28,575 nucleotides of DNA from the NCBI GenBank assembly GCA_964439215.1, contig CAYTNY010000022.1, positions 1 through 28,575 on the forward strand, given 5' to 3'. Position numbers and translations under genes: made by a program. Numbering within the stretch: the first letter of the stretch is position 1; every line of letters begins with the position of its first letter. This DNA comes from CAYTNY01 sp964439215 (GTDB taxonomy: Bacteria > Oederibacteriota > PGYV01 > CAYTNY01). This document shows positions 8,282 to 17,700 of this stretch, piece after piece. The notes under the pieces were generated by a model that worked only from the letters and a program-made list of their open reading frames with translations, ran no database searches and was not told where the DNA came from.

Positions 8282-9420
8282 AAAACAGCACCGGAAAAAA
8301 AAAGATTTTGTTTGTGGAGTATTTTCCTCTTACGGGAGGCGGGCAGGTTGTTCTGGCCCAGCTGATAAAAAAACTTAAGAAAGATTATGATGTTAATCTG
8401 CTTATACTGAATAAAGGGCCCATCACCGGATTTTTGAATGAACAGAAAATAAAATATGATTTTATTCAGGCGCCGAAAAGCGTTAAGTTCAGGTATCTGC
8501 CGGGCATGCTGGGTTTTGAGAGAAAACTGCTGTCTTATCTGGCGGATAAAGAGCCGGATCTGATATCTGCAAACTGTTATTTTGCGGCAAAACTTTGCGT
8601 GTTTCCCGCCGGAATAAGGAAGATACCTGTTATATGGCACAAACATATAACAATAGAAAAAAAGTATTTTTCCTATCTTTCTTCGCAGATAAGGTTTTAT
8701 TCCCGTTTTGTAAAAAAAATAATATGCGTTTCAGAGGCGGTTAAAGAAACCATGAAAAAAGCGGGCGTGAAGGAAGAAAAACTTGCGGTTGTTCATAACG
8801 GAGTTGAACTTCCGGATAAAACATTTAAAAGATCCGGGACAGAAACGCGGAAAAGGCACGGTGTAAAAGACAGCGAGTTTCTTGTCGGGGCAGTGGGCTT
8901 TTTAAGGAAAAACAAAGGATTTGAACTTTTTATTGACGCGGCAGGGATTGTTGTGCGGAAAAAAAAGAATATCAGGTTTATGATCGCCGGCAGCGCCGAA
9001 AAAGGAGATGAAGAGTACGCGGCCCGGCTTAAAAAACGCGCAGAGAACCTGAACCTCGGAAAAAAGTTCATATTTGCGGGGCACAGGGACAGATATGAGT
9101 ATATGCCCGCGTTTGATCTGCTGTGTGTGCCGTCATACAATGAACCGTTTGGTATGGTTACAATAGAAGCTTCAGCCCTTGGAGTGCCCGCGATTGCCTT
9201 TAACACGGGCGGCTCAAAGGAAATAATAACTCATAAGAAAAACGGTTTTCTTGCAGGAAAAACAGACGCAGCGTCATTGGCGGCGGGCATCCTTGAGGCG
9301 GAAAAGGACAGAGAAAGGCTCGGGAAAATATCCCGGGCTGCCGCGGAAAATGTTAAAGATAATTTCACGCTTGAAAAACAGGCTGCGGAAATCCGCGGAA
9401 TCATAGAGAAGGCCGTATAA
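8275..9420 (+). CDS. Glycosyltransferase family 4 (GT-B fold)
   Basis: This 381-aa protein has the two Rossmann-like halves of GT4 enzymes. The N-terminal acceptor half begins KKILFVEYFPLTGGGQVVL. The C-terminal donor half contains VGAVGFLRKNKGFELFIDAA, the catalytic EX7E motif from Glu290 to Glu298 in EPFGMVTIEA, and FNTGGSKEII. It transfers a sugar from a nucleotide donor to an acceptor that cannot be told from sequence. It overlaps the previous gene by 7 bp. AGGAG at 8265-8269 serves the ATG at 8275, and a GTG at 8278 would be the alternative start with a 4-bp overlap. It is coupled to the GT2 gene downstream and probably works in surface glycan assembly together with Ugd. Confidence 0.92.
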   Translation: MVKNSTGKKKILFVEYFPLTGGGQVVLAQLIKKLKKDYDVNLLILNKGPITGFLNEQKIKYDFIQAPKSVKFRYLPGMLGFERKLLSYLADKEPDLISANCYFAAKLCVFPAGIRKIPVIWHKHITIEKKYFSYLSSQIRFYSRFVKKIICVSEAVKETMKKAGVKEEKLAVVHNGVELPDKTFKRSGTETRKRHGVKDSEFLVGAVGFLRKNKGFELFIDAAGIVVRKKKNIRFMIAGSAEKGDEEYAARLKKRAENLNLGKKFIFAGHRDRYEYMPAFDLLCVPSYNEPFGMVTIEASALGVPAIAFNTGGSKEIITHKKNGFLAGKTDAASLAAGILEAEKDRERLGKISRAAAENVKDNFTLEKQAAEIRGIIEKAV

Positions 9421-10208
9421 TGAAAAAAAGGATAAAAATTTCCGCGGCAATAATAACAAAGAACAGTGAAAGAACAATCAGCAGTGTTCTGGATTCTCTG
9501 TTATTTGCGGATGAGATCGTGGTTGTGGATTCAGGAAGTACTGATGCGACTGTTTCGATTGCGGAAAGATACGGCGCGCGGACGTATTATAAAAAATGGC
9601 AGGGATACGCAAAGCAGAAAAACTATGCTGTATCAAAGTGCCGCGGCGAATGGATACTGAGTGTTGATTCGGACGAAACAGTTTCCCGTCCGCTGGCCGC
9701 TGAAATCTCCGGCGCGGTAAATCAGGGGGGCGCTGCGGGATACTTTGTGCCTGTGGAGACATACTGTTATCCGGACAGAAGGCTGCGTTTCGGGGGCCTT
9801 TATCCGAACCTGCATATGCGTTTGTTTAAAAAGAACAAAGGAATGTTTCAGGACGCCCCCGTGCACGAGTGCGTTTCAGTAAAAGGAAAAACCGGGACCC
9901 TGAAAAAACCGCTGCTTCATTACACAAAAGATTCCATACATTCCCATATGGAGGCTGTTAATGCTTATACAGAGCTTGAAGCGGAGATTCCCGGCAGAAC
10001 GCCCACGGGATATTCTATAATTATAAAACCAATGCTTTATTTTTTAAAACATTATTTTTTAAAAGCCGGTTTTCTTGACGGGATTGAAGGGTTTGTTTAT
10101 CATAAAATATCAGCGTATTATATATTTATAAAAGAAGTGAAAAAAGCCGAAAAGCAGGGGTTTGACAGGCTCCGTGTGCTTAAAACAATATTTAAAAGAA
10201 ACCGCTGA
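9420..10208 (+). CDS. Glycosyltransferase family 2, WaaE/KdtX-like
   Basis: This 262-aa protein has the GT-A donor-binding pattern. The start is ISAAIITKNSERTI, followed by IVVVDSGSTDAT (residues 33-45) and a DSDE metal-binding motif at 83-86. The KQKNYA segment before DSDE and the later FGGLYPNLHMRLFKK and HECV parts are characteristic of the WaaE/KdtX-like subgroup. Those enzymes add sugars to lipopolysaccharide cores in Proteobacteria. Here the acceptor is unknown, and the subgroup is also common in bacteria without classic LPS. The ATG shares one base with the upstream stop codon (TAATG). It is the last gene of the forward series and converges on the penicillin-binding protein gene 29 bp away, with no visible terminator hairpin between them. 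Confidence 0.9.
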   Translation: MKKRIKISAAIITKNSERTISSVLDSLLFADEIVVVDSGSTDATVSIAERYGARTYYKKWQGYAKQKNYAVSKCRGEWILSVDSDETVSRPLAAEISGAVNQGGAAGYFVPVETYCYPDRRLRFGGLYPNLHMRLFKKNKGMFQDAPVHECVSVKGKTGTLKKPLLHYTKDSIHSHMEAVNAYTELEAEIPGRTPTGYSIIIKPMLYFLKHYFLKAGFLDGIEGFVYHKISAYYIFIKEVKKAEKQGFDRLRVLKTIFKRNR

Positions 10209-10237
10209 TATTTTTTATTTATGTTTTTGTTTGTGTT

Positions 10238-12070
10238 TCAGGGCTCAAGGATTCTTTTGTAGATTTCCGCGGCAATCGGCGCGGCAACGTGCATTCCCTG
10301 TCCTTCTGAATCGCCCACGATCGCAAGTGCGTATTCAGGATCCTTGGAATCGGCAAACGATATGAACCAGGCGTTGAGTCCTTTGCCGCCGCCTGATGTG
10401 CCGGTTTTGCCCGCGATTGACAGTCCTTTTACTCCGGCTTTGTAGCCTGTTGCGTTTTTGTTCTCAACATCATAAACCATTATTTCGTTTAATTTTCGGG
10501 CGGTTGACGCGGAGACGGGATTTCTTAAAACTTCATTTTCCGCTTTATATATGAGTTTGCCGTTAATGTTGCGGATCTCTTTTATAAGGTAAGGGTTCAT
10601 CATAACTCCGTTGTTTGCAATCGTTGCTGAAATGAGAGCGGCATGAAGCGGGGTCAGCATATATGAGAAATCATCGTTGGGTGACAGCCCGCAGGAATAC
10701 ATGGCCATTTCAAAACGGTTTTTTATCTGTGCGGGAACTTTGCTTGCCGCTGTCGGTATGGATATCTGTGTGTTTCTGAGCGTATCATTGAACCCCAGAT
10801 CAAACGGTTCTCCGAAACCGAAGCGTGAATTATATTCAAAAAGCCGTCCGCTTCCCAGTTCAAAACCTATGAAGGCCATGCCGATATTGCATGATTCAGC
10901 CATTGTTTTTTTTATGCTGTCTACTTTTCCGTGCGTGGACCAGCACCAGAAGGCCTTGTCATTAAATACGGTTGAGCCCGCGCATCTTATCGGGAATATA
11001 TCCTCTTCCTTTATCCCGTATTCATAAGCAGCGGCAAGGGTTATAAGTTTTACAATAGAGCCGGGTTCAAACAGTTTGTCGGCAGCCCTGTTTAACAGGG
11101 GTTTGTTTTTATGGAGGCTGCGGCTTCTGCGGTATTTGGAGTCAGACATATTATTCGGCCTGAAAGTGGGCTGGCTGTACATTCCCAGGATTTCTCCTGT
11201 TTTCGGGTGCAGGACAACTATGCTGCCTTTGTACCATCCCATTGCGTTTGCTATGGTCTGCTGGACTTTTGAGTCTATCGTGAGATATATCTTGTTTCCG
11301 GGGATATAATCTTTCAGGTGTTTTTCAAGCCCGGTAAGCTTGCCGTCCGCGTCATATCCGGTTATGTGTGCGGTTCTGTGGTCCATAAGATAATATTTTT
11401 TTGATTGGGAGGATATTAAATTATATCTTGCCAGCGGTTCGCCGTTTCTGTCAAAAAGATAATACATGGCTCCTTTGTTTCTGTCGTCTTCGGCCAGGGA
11501 AAGATTTTTTCTTGCGGGGGTAAATTTCGGATTGTAGGTGAGTGCCTTGGTGTAATACGATATTGCCGCATCTATATTGCCTGAGGCGTGCATGCAGCTG
11601 CCCAGCCCGTAAAGCGCTTTGTAATCCACTTTGTTGAGTCTGACCGCATGTTCAAATTCCAGCTGAGCCCTGTCGTAAAGCCCGCGCTCCAGATAGTACT
11701 CGCCGAACGCCGTGTGGCGCAGGGTTTTGTTGAGTTTAAGTCCTGCGGCGAGTGCTTCCGTGTAAAATTTTATGGCTTTTTCTTTGTCTCCCTGCCTTAA
11801 ATAAACCGCACCCAGCCCGTCAATGGCAACCGCGCCGCCGGGTTTTATGTTCAGCGCCTTGTTAAAGTCTGAAATCGCGTAAGTCAGTCTGCTGTTTGAT
11901 ATGTTTTTTGCGCCGCTTTTAACCAGCAGCATATAGTGGATGTTTTTCCCCGAAAAATAAAAGAGAAGACCCGCAGCCGCTATTATCAGAACCACCGCAT
12001 ATAACAGTGTGTAATTTTTCTTTTTATAATTTCTTGAAGACAGATGTCCTATCGGTTTTTTCCGTATCAA
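10238..12070 (-). CDS. Penicillin-binding protein (class B-like transpeptidase) with N-terminal TPR repeats
   Basis: This 610-aa protein cross-links peptidoglycan in the periplasm. Residues 1-20 are cytoplasmic and basic, and 22-40 form a membrane anchor. About 55-190 contain four TPR-like helix pairs (for example AISDFNKALNIKPG and AISYYTKALTYNPKF). From 200 on it is a penicillin-binding transpeptidase with all three motifs: SIVK (Ser338-Lys341), SCN (393-395) and KTG (555-557). A short linker with HITGYDADGKLTGLE before the transpeptidase resembles small class B enzymes such as PbpA, without a large dimerisation domain. The start is a TTG at 12070-12068 with AAGGAGG 8 bases upstream on the minus strand. 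An ATG further inside would cut into the basic N-terminus. TPRs in front of a PBP are uncommon and suggest binding to partner proteins. Confidence 0.9.
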   Translation of the reverse strand: MIRKKPIGHLSSRNYKKKNYTLLYAVVLIIAAAGLLFYFSGKNIHYMLLVKSGAKNISNSRLTYAISDFNKALNIKPGGAVAIDGLGAVYLRQGDKEKAIKFYTEALAAGLKLNKTLRHTAFGEYYLERGLYDRAQLEFEHAVRLNKVDYKALYGLGSCMHASGNIDAAISYYTKALTYNPKFTPARKNLSLAEDDRNKGAMYYLFDRNGEPLARYNLISSQSKKYYLMDHRTAHITGYDADGKLTGLEKHLKDYIPGNKIYLTIDSKVQQTIANAMGWYKGSIVVLHPKTGEILGMYSQPTFRPNNMSDSKYRRSRSLHKNKPLLNRAADKLFEPGSIVKLITLAAAYEYGIKEEDIFPIRCAGSTVFNDKAFWCWSTHGKVDSIKKTMAESCNIGMAFIGFELGSGRLFEYNSRFGFGEPFDLGFNDTLRNTQISIPTAASKVPAQIKNRFEMAMYSCGLSPNDDFSYMLTPLHAALISATIANNGVMMNPYLIKEIRNINGKLIYKAENEVLRNPVSASTARKLNEIMVYDVENKNATGYKAGVKGLSIAGKTGTSGGGKGLNAWFISFADSKDPEYALAIVGDSEGQGMHVAAPIAAEIYKRILEP

Positions 12071-12108
12071 AAGAAAGCCTCCTTATAGTTTATTGCCGTT
12101 GTTTTCAT

Positions 12109-12137
12109 ATAATAACAAAAGCAGGGAATGTAAACAA
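12109..12137 (-). promoter_or_regulatory. Candidate promoter of the TPR-penicillin-binding protein gene
   Basis: Read on the minus strand, TTGTTT (12137-12132) is followed after 17 bp by TATTAT (12114-12109). The -10 box matches the consensus at five of six positions, the -35 box at only three. The predicted transcript would begin about 30 bases before the TTG start and includes the strong AAGGAGG site. Confidence 0.45.
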
Positions 12138-12163
12138 GAAAATTCAGCAAAGGGCCGGAAATT

Positions 12164-12209
12164 TCCGGATTGCAGGTTTTATTGCAATCCGGATCTTTAG
12201 ACTTTCGCG
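12164..12209. repeat. Short hairpin repeat, copy 1
   Basis: An 11-bp perfect inverted repeat, TCCGGATTGCA (12164-12174) and its complement (12183-12193), encloses an 8-base loop. The 28 bases 12182-12209 match 12684-12711 at 24 positions and end in the shared ACTTTCGCG. There is no T-tract after the stem, so it is not an ordinary terminator. Confidence 0.7.
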
Positions 12210-12516
12210 CTGAAAGGTAAAATGAATTGCAGCACTTGAAGCATTCGGAGCTATATTAAAATACAGCCCATTTCCTGTTTAATCGTCAAATTATATCATA
12301 CAGTGTTCAGCCGCTGCTTAACCCCCTCCAAGAGTATGTAACAGGCCGAAAGACTGCCTGCAACATACTCTATCCTCCCCCATAGAGGTGGAGGGGATAC
12401 TAATTCCCTTTCCCTCGAGGAGCAAAGGATGAATGCTTTCATGCTTTGCCGGTATTTACTATAAATATAATCAGAAAAATACCGAAAAAGGAATAGGGAG
12501 AGGGTTAAGCAGCGGC
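12209..12516. repeat. MITE-like dispersed repeat, copy A
   Basis: This segment is repeated at 27959-28299. Positions 12246-12328 (83 bp) and 12414-12516 (103 bp) are identical, base for base, to 27996-28078 and 28189-28291. The core is bounded by terminal inverted repeats: GCCGCTGCTTAACC at 12310-12323 and its complement ending at 12516. Inside lie several hairpins: AGAGTATGTAACAGGC (12331-12346) with a nearly complementary arm at 12356-12371; GCAAAG-G-ATGAA-TGCT-TTCAT-G-CTTTGC (12422-12449); and CGGTATTT with AAATACCG. About 95 bp left of the terminal repeat are also conserved. There is no transposase. The structure fits a non-autonomous element or large palindromic repeat. Confidence 0.85.
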
Positions 12517-12677
12517 AGGATACTTTGTAATACAAGTTAACGCTTAAAACAAGAAATGCGGGTAAGGGACAGCTCTATGGGAGAGGGAGGCGCCCTGCGA
12601 AAAACATAAATAACTGTGTGAATTAAGCGCTCCGGTATGTGCGGAAAAAAGGACTTTGATTCTATCAAGTGTTGCAA

Positions 12678-12711
12678 TAAAACTTGCAATCTATATCTTT
12701 AAACTTTCGCG
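12678..12711. repeat. Short hairpin repeat, copy 2
   Basis: The sequence shows TTGCAA, a 6-base spacer and TTGCAA again, then the same ATCTTTA-A-ACTTTCGCG tail as copy 1 at 12182-12209. The central part (GCAATAAAAC...) is almost the reverse complement of the loop in copy 1, while the tail keeps the same orientation. It sits just before the phosphofructokinase promoter. Confidence 0.6.
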
Positions 12712-12721
12712 GGGATTTTTA

Positions 12722-12749
12722 TTGAAAAATCAGCGGTTTTCCGTATAAT
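12722..12749 (+). promoter_or_regulatory. Promoter of the phosphofructokinase gene
   Basis: TTGAAA (12722-12727, five of six to consensus) is followed by a 16-bp spacer and a perfect TATAAT (12744-12749). Transcription would begin near 12756, giving a leader of about 85 bases that ends in the strong ribosome site AGGAGG before the ATG at 12842. This is the best promoter match in the window. Confidence 0.7.
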
Positions 12750-12841
12750 ACTCATATTCATTTGGCGCGGGATATTCCGGGCTAAATGCCGTAAAACTTA
12801 TAAAAACAGATAAAATTACAACTAAATTCAGGAGGATCAAG

Positions 12842-14512
12842 ATGAGACAGCTGTCTGAACTGCAGATTGAAAGAACAAAATTCAAACCCAGGCTTCCGAA
12901 AATATTAACATCGGGTTTTTATTCCATACGGATGAAGAAAGGACAGCCGACAAGATCCGCTGCTGACGCGGCAAAAGTTAAAGAACTGTTTAAAAACACT
13001 TATGGCGGGCCGGTTGTGACATTTGCGAAAGGAAAAAACAGCAAGCTGGATAAACGTGCTGTGAAAATAGGCGTGGTGCTGTCCGGCGGACAGGCGCCGG
13101 GCGGACATAACGTAATAGCCGGTCTTTTTGACGGCCTGAAAAAGGCAAATCCCAAGAATAAACTTATTGGTTTTCTCGGAGGGCCGCAGGGGCTTTTGGA
13201 CAATAAATGGAAAGAAATAACCGGTCCATTCATCGACTGCTACAGAAATACGGGCGGATTTGACATTATCCAGTCAGGCAGGACAAAGATAGAGAGCCCT
13301 AAACAGTTTGAGAAAACAACACATACACTTCTGAAGAACAAGATAGACGCGCTTGTTGTTGTGGGCGGCGATGATTCCAATACAAACGCGGGGCTTTTGG
13401 CCGAATATTTCGCTGCTGAGGATACGGGCATAAACGTAATCGGCATACCAAAAACAATAGACGGGGACCTGAAAAACGCGCAGATAGAAACATCTTTTGG
13501 ATTTGATACCGCAACCAAAACATACGCCGAGCTTACGGGGAATATATGCAGGGACGTGAATTCCGCCAGAAAATACTGGCATTTTATCAGGCTCATGGGG
13601 AGAAGCGCCTCCCATATAACAATGGAAGTCGGCTTTAAAACGCAGCCGAACATAGTGCTTATCGGTGAAGAGGTATTGGCGAAAAAAATGACACTGGACT
13701 CTGTTGTAAAAAGCATTGCTGATGTTGTGGTAAAGCGCGCAAAGCAAAAAAAAGATTTCGGCGTTGTGCTTGTGCCTGAGGGCCTGATAGAGTTTATTCC
13801 TGAAATGAAAAAACTGATAGCGGAACTGAATGACCTGGTGGCTGATTATGAGAAACAGCTGAAAAAAATGAGCAGTGTCGTGGACAAGAAAAAGTTCATA
13901 TATAAAAAGCTTACTCCGAAGATGTCAAAACTTATGGAATCCCTGCCTGACGGCATAGAGTCACAGCTTCTTTTGGACAGGGATCCTCACGGCAATGTTC
14001 AGGTATCCCAGATAGAAACAGAAAAACTTCTGGCGGATATGGTGGATCAGAAGCTGTCAGCAATGAAAAAGAAAGGGCAGTACAAAGGAAAGTTTTCAAA
14101 GATATCACATTTCTTCGGTTATGAAGGAAGATGCGGCGCGCCGTCTAATTTTGACGCCAATTACACTTATGCGCTTGGCTATAACGCGGTTCTGCTGGTT
14201 TTAAACGGTATGACGGGTTATATGTCCTCGGTCAGAAAACTTACGAGGAAACCGGAGCAGTGGGAATGCGGCGGCATACCTCTTACGATGATGATGAATA
14301 TTGAAAGAAGAAAAGGCAAAGAAAAACCTGTCATACAAAAGGCCCTTGTTGAACTTAAGGGCAGGCCCTTTAAAGAACTTGTAAAAGCAAGAAATAACTG
14401 GGCTGTAAATGAACATTATACTTTTCCGGGCCCCATACAGTATTACGGACCGGAAAAAATAGCTGATATGACAACAATGACGCTCGGCTATGAACAGGCG
14501 GGAAAAAAATAA
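12842..14512 (+). CDS. pfp: Pyrophosphate-dependent 6-phosphofructokinase (long form)
   Basis: This enzyme phosphorylates fructose 6-phosphate with pyrophosphate, a reversible glycolytic step. The 556-aa protein belongs to the long PFP group also seen in plants, spirochaetes and chlamydiae. Motifs are LSGGQAPGGHN (80-90), GGDDSNTN (175-182), PKTIDGD (203-209) and MGRSASHITME (252-262). The second Asp in GGDD and the Lys in PKTIDGD are the residues known to favour pyrophosphate over ATP. A helical insertion (about 325-370) is typical of the long type. ATG at 12842 follows AGGAGG at ideal spacing. It has its own strong promoter and is probably a single-gene unit. The 193 bp after it contain the palindrome GCAGGATCCTGC but no T-tract terminator. 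Confidence 0.95.
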   Translation: MRQLSELQIERTKFKPRLPKILTSGFYSIRMKKGQPTRSAADAAKVKELFKNTYGGPVVTFAKGKNSKLDKRAVKIGVVLSGGQAPGGHNVIAGLFDGLKKANPKNKLIGFLGGPQGLLDNKWKEITGPFIDCYRNTGGFDIIQSGRTKIESPKQFEKTTHTLLKNKIDALVVVGGDDSNTNAGLLAEYFAAEDTGINVIGIPKTIDGDLKNAQIETSFGFDTATKTYAELTGNICRDVNSARKYWHFIRLMGRSASHITMEVGFKTQPNIVLIGEEVLAKKMTLDSVVKSIADVVVKRAKQKKDFGVVLVPEGLIEFIPEMKKLIAELNDLVADYEKQLKKMSSVVDKKKFIYKKLTPKMSKLMESLPDGIESQLLLDRDPHGNVQVSQIETEKLLADMVDQKLSAMKKKGQYKGKFSKISHFFGYEGRCGAPSNFDANYTYALGYNAVLLVLNGMTGYMSSVRKLTRKPEQWECGGIPLTMMMNIERRKGKEKPVIQKALVELKGRPFKELVKARNNWAVNEHYTFPGPIQYYGPEKIADMTTMTLGYEQAGKK

Positions 14513-14705
14513 GAGTTTTCAGGATTTGACGCATATGCGCAGAGATGCGGGCCGCCGGATCATAGGCGCAGGATCCTGCTGTGCCTGTAAAAGGCATAAC
14601 GAATGCGCGAAAACAGGCGGAGCAGTGGAAAATACCGTGGATTTGGATAAAATATATTGTTAACAGCGGATGTTTTAAAAAAAACAATATTTAAAAGGGG
14701 CTGCT

Positions 14706-17700
14706 ATGGTTTTAAAGAAAGCAGTAAAACCGGTTAAAAAAAGTATTAAAAAGAAAGCAGTTTTGAAAAAAGACGCTGAAAAAGACAGACGCAGGGGCAA
14801 ACCCATAATATGGGTGCTTTTGGCTTTTATGGCGGTTCTTACAATATCCGCAAGTCTCAGGCTTATGCAGCCGGACTGGTATTCGCACAGACAGTTTCAT
14901 CCTGATGAACGCTGGATAGTTTCAAGCGCCGTGCCGCAGATAAAGCACTGGGGGGATAAGCCAATAGGGCTTCAGTACGGTTCTCTTCCTTTATATATAT
15001 TGTCTTACCATCACCGTATTTCGGGCTGGATGCACTCAAAAGGCATGATAAAGGATCTGGGCGCGGCCAGGATCGGGGGTGCGAGGGTCATCTCAGGAAT
15101 AGTTGACACTCTTACAATAGCTGCTATTTTTCTGACAGCGTTGATATTATTCGGTCCGAAGACCGCGCTTTTGGCATCCGTTCTTTTGGGTTTTACGGTC
15201 CTGCATATTCACGCGGCGCATTTTTATACGGTGGATACATTTGTCGCATTTTTTATGGCGCTTACGGTCTATTTTTCCGCCCGGATATATAAAAAAGGAA
15301 CAGCTGTTAATTATATATTTGCGGGAATATTTTTCGGCATGGCGCTGGCTTCAAAAACAGCCGCAATTCCCGCTGTCTTTGCGATTATAACGGCGCATAT
15401 ATTGAATGTTATATCCATAAAAGGCAGAACAAGGGCGGTGAAAGACAAACGCATAAACGCCTGGATAATGTTCGTTATATCAATTCTCGCGGCAGGACTG
15501 GTCTTTTTTATATGTATGCCCCACGCTGTTCTCAACTATGAGAAATTTGTAAAGGATCAGAATTATCAGCGGAAAATACTTATAACAGGGGAAGGCGATG
15601 TTCCATATAACAGGCAGTATCAGGAAACAACGCCTTATATTTATCAGATCAAGAATATGGTTCTTTATACCATGGGCATACCTTACGGAAGCGCGGCGTT
15701 TTTTGCGCTTTTCTTTTACATTTTAATGATGATAATGACGGTGAGAAAAGGCAAACTTCCGGATAAGGAAATTCTGATAATTCTCGCGTGGCTGATACCT
15801 TATTTTCTTATTGTGGGGCAGTCGTTCGCGAAATTCAACAGATACATGATACCGGTCACTCCTTTTCTGGCGCTTCTTACCGCTAAATTTCTCATTGATT
15901 TTTACGGTTTTGTAAAACGGAGATTCTGGGGGCATACGCTTGCCGCGGTTGTTCTTCTTGGGGCGGTGTTTTACGGTATTGCGTTTACAAATATATACAG
16001 GGAGCCGCACGCCTGGATAAAGGCTTCTGAATGGATATATAAAAATGTACCGGTTATGAATGAAAGAGCCGAACCTGCAAGAAAAACCACAATACTGAAT
16101 GAAATGTGGGGGGACGACCTGCCCACGCATGCCAAAGGCGGCCATCCCGGCATGTATCATAATATTAAATGGGCGCTTCAGGAGCATGAGTTTAATGAGG
16201 GCCAGAGAAACAGAAAACTCCATGAATTATCCGAGAAACTTTCCGGGTCGGATTATGTAGTAATGGCCGATAAAAGGGCAAAAGGAACTTACCGCAGGCT
16301 TCCCGGAAAATATCCCATAAATTATTTTTATTACACCACAATGCTTAATGAACCCGAAAAATTAGGATTTGAGCCTGCTTTTAATTATACAAGTTATCCT
16401 TCGCTTTTCGGGATAACAATAAAGGACGATAAAGCGGATGAGAGCTTCAAACTGTATGACCATCCTAATGTTCATATATTCAGAAATACAGATTATTTTG
16501 AGGCGGAAAAGCTCCGGGAGATAATAGCCCGGGGGGCCATGGAAATTAAAGAAAAGTACGGCGCCGAAAAAATAGGCGCGGATAATCCCAATATAGGAAC
16601 GGCAAAAGACAATGTTGTCCGTATTCTGCCTGATTTGTCGGTGTTTATGTGGTATATTCTGATACAGCTTTTTGCGCTTATGATTTTTCCGCTGCATTTT
16701 AAACTTTTCGGAAATTTTCTTGACAAAGGCTACGGCCTCGCCAAAATCACGGGAGTTTTTCTTTTTGCCTGGGTGAACTGGATATTTGTTTCATTTAACA
16801 TATGGAACTTTAAGCAGGTGAATTTGTGGGTTCTTCTTGTGCTTCTTTTTGCGGGCAGCGCTTTTTATGTTTATAAAAACAGGGGGATGTTCACCGGCTT
16901 TTGCGCATCCCAAAGAAAGCATATTCTTTATACAGAAACACTTTTTCTGGGCGCGTATATGCTGTTTATCGCGGTTAAAATATGGTGCCCCGATATACAT
17001 AATGTAGCGGGGCACGGATACGGCGGCGGCGGAGAGCCGATGGGGATGGCTTACCTTTCGGGAATATTTAATGACGTGAAGTTCCCGCCGCACGATCCCT
17101 GGATGTCAGGGTATACCCTGAATTATTACTATTGGGGGCAGCTGATGCTGGCAACAGCCGCCAAAACCGCGGGTATAATGCCGAACATCGCCTATAACCT
17201 CTCGCTTGCCATGCTTTTTGCGCTTGCTTTTATCGCGGCGTTTACCATGGGTTACAATCTGACGGGAAAATATAAATACGGTATTTTTTCCGGATTTCTT
17301 CTGGCTATGGCAGGGAATTTCCACACGTTTATTTTTGTTTTTGACAAACTGGCAAATGCCAATGCTCTTAAGCAATTCTTTTCCGGGATATGGAGGTTTC
17401 AGTTTATATGGGATCCGACCAGAATTTATCCGCATCCCGCAATTACCGAAATGCCGTTTTTCAGCTATCTTTACGGCGACCTTCACGCCCATAATATAGT
17501 TATACCCGTGACAGTTGCTGCTGTTGCGGTTTTGTACAATGTTATGATTTCCGCAAACAAAGGGATTTCGCTTTTTGGCAGTATGGGAGAAACGCGCAGA
17601 TCCGCATTTCTCTGCGGCGTGTTTCTCGCGCTGCTTCTCGGCTCCATGAGCACAATAAATACCTGGAGCCTGCCGCCTGTTGCTGTTTTGTATATTATGG

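Larger units (their letters stand above)
12071..12841. other. 770-bp non-coding divergent intergenic region
   Basis: No open frame here has a credible start, ribosome site or family resemblance. The region holds, in order: the minus-strand promoter of the PBP gene; a 14-bp palindrome CCGGAAATTTCCGG at 12155-12168; a first short hairpin repeat (12164-12209); a MITE-like element (12209-12516); a stretch at 12517-12672 in which I see only faint similarity to the flank of the second element copy; a second hairpin repeat (12678-12711); and the promoter of the phosphofructokinase gene. A 79-codon open frame on the minus strand (12296-12535) runs through the repeat and is discussed under rejected items. 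Confidence 0.75.

Noticed and set aside
12296..12535. A 79-codon minus-strand open frame that shares a stretch of residues with a frame at 28101-28298
   Set aside because: Both frames run through the non-coding repeat. The likeness comes from the repeated DNA, the frames differ at both ends, and neither has a convincing ribosome binding site.
14513..14705. Possible small gene or RNA and promoter in the gap before the DUF2298 gene
   Set aside because: No open frame with a start signal is present. A TAAAAT near 14649 has only a weak -35 partner, and the palindrome GCAGGATCCTGC has no T-tract, so nothing can be called with confidence.
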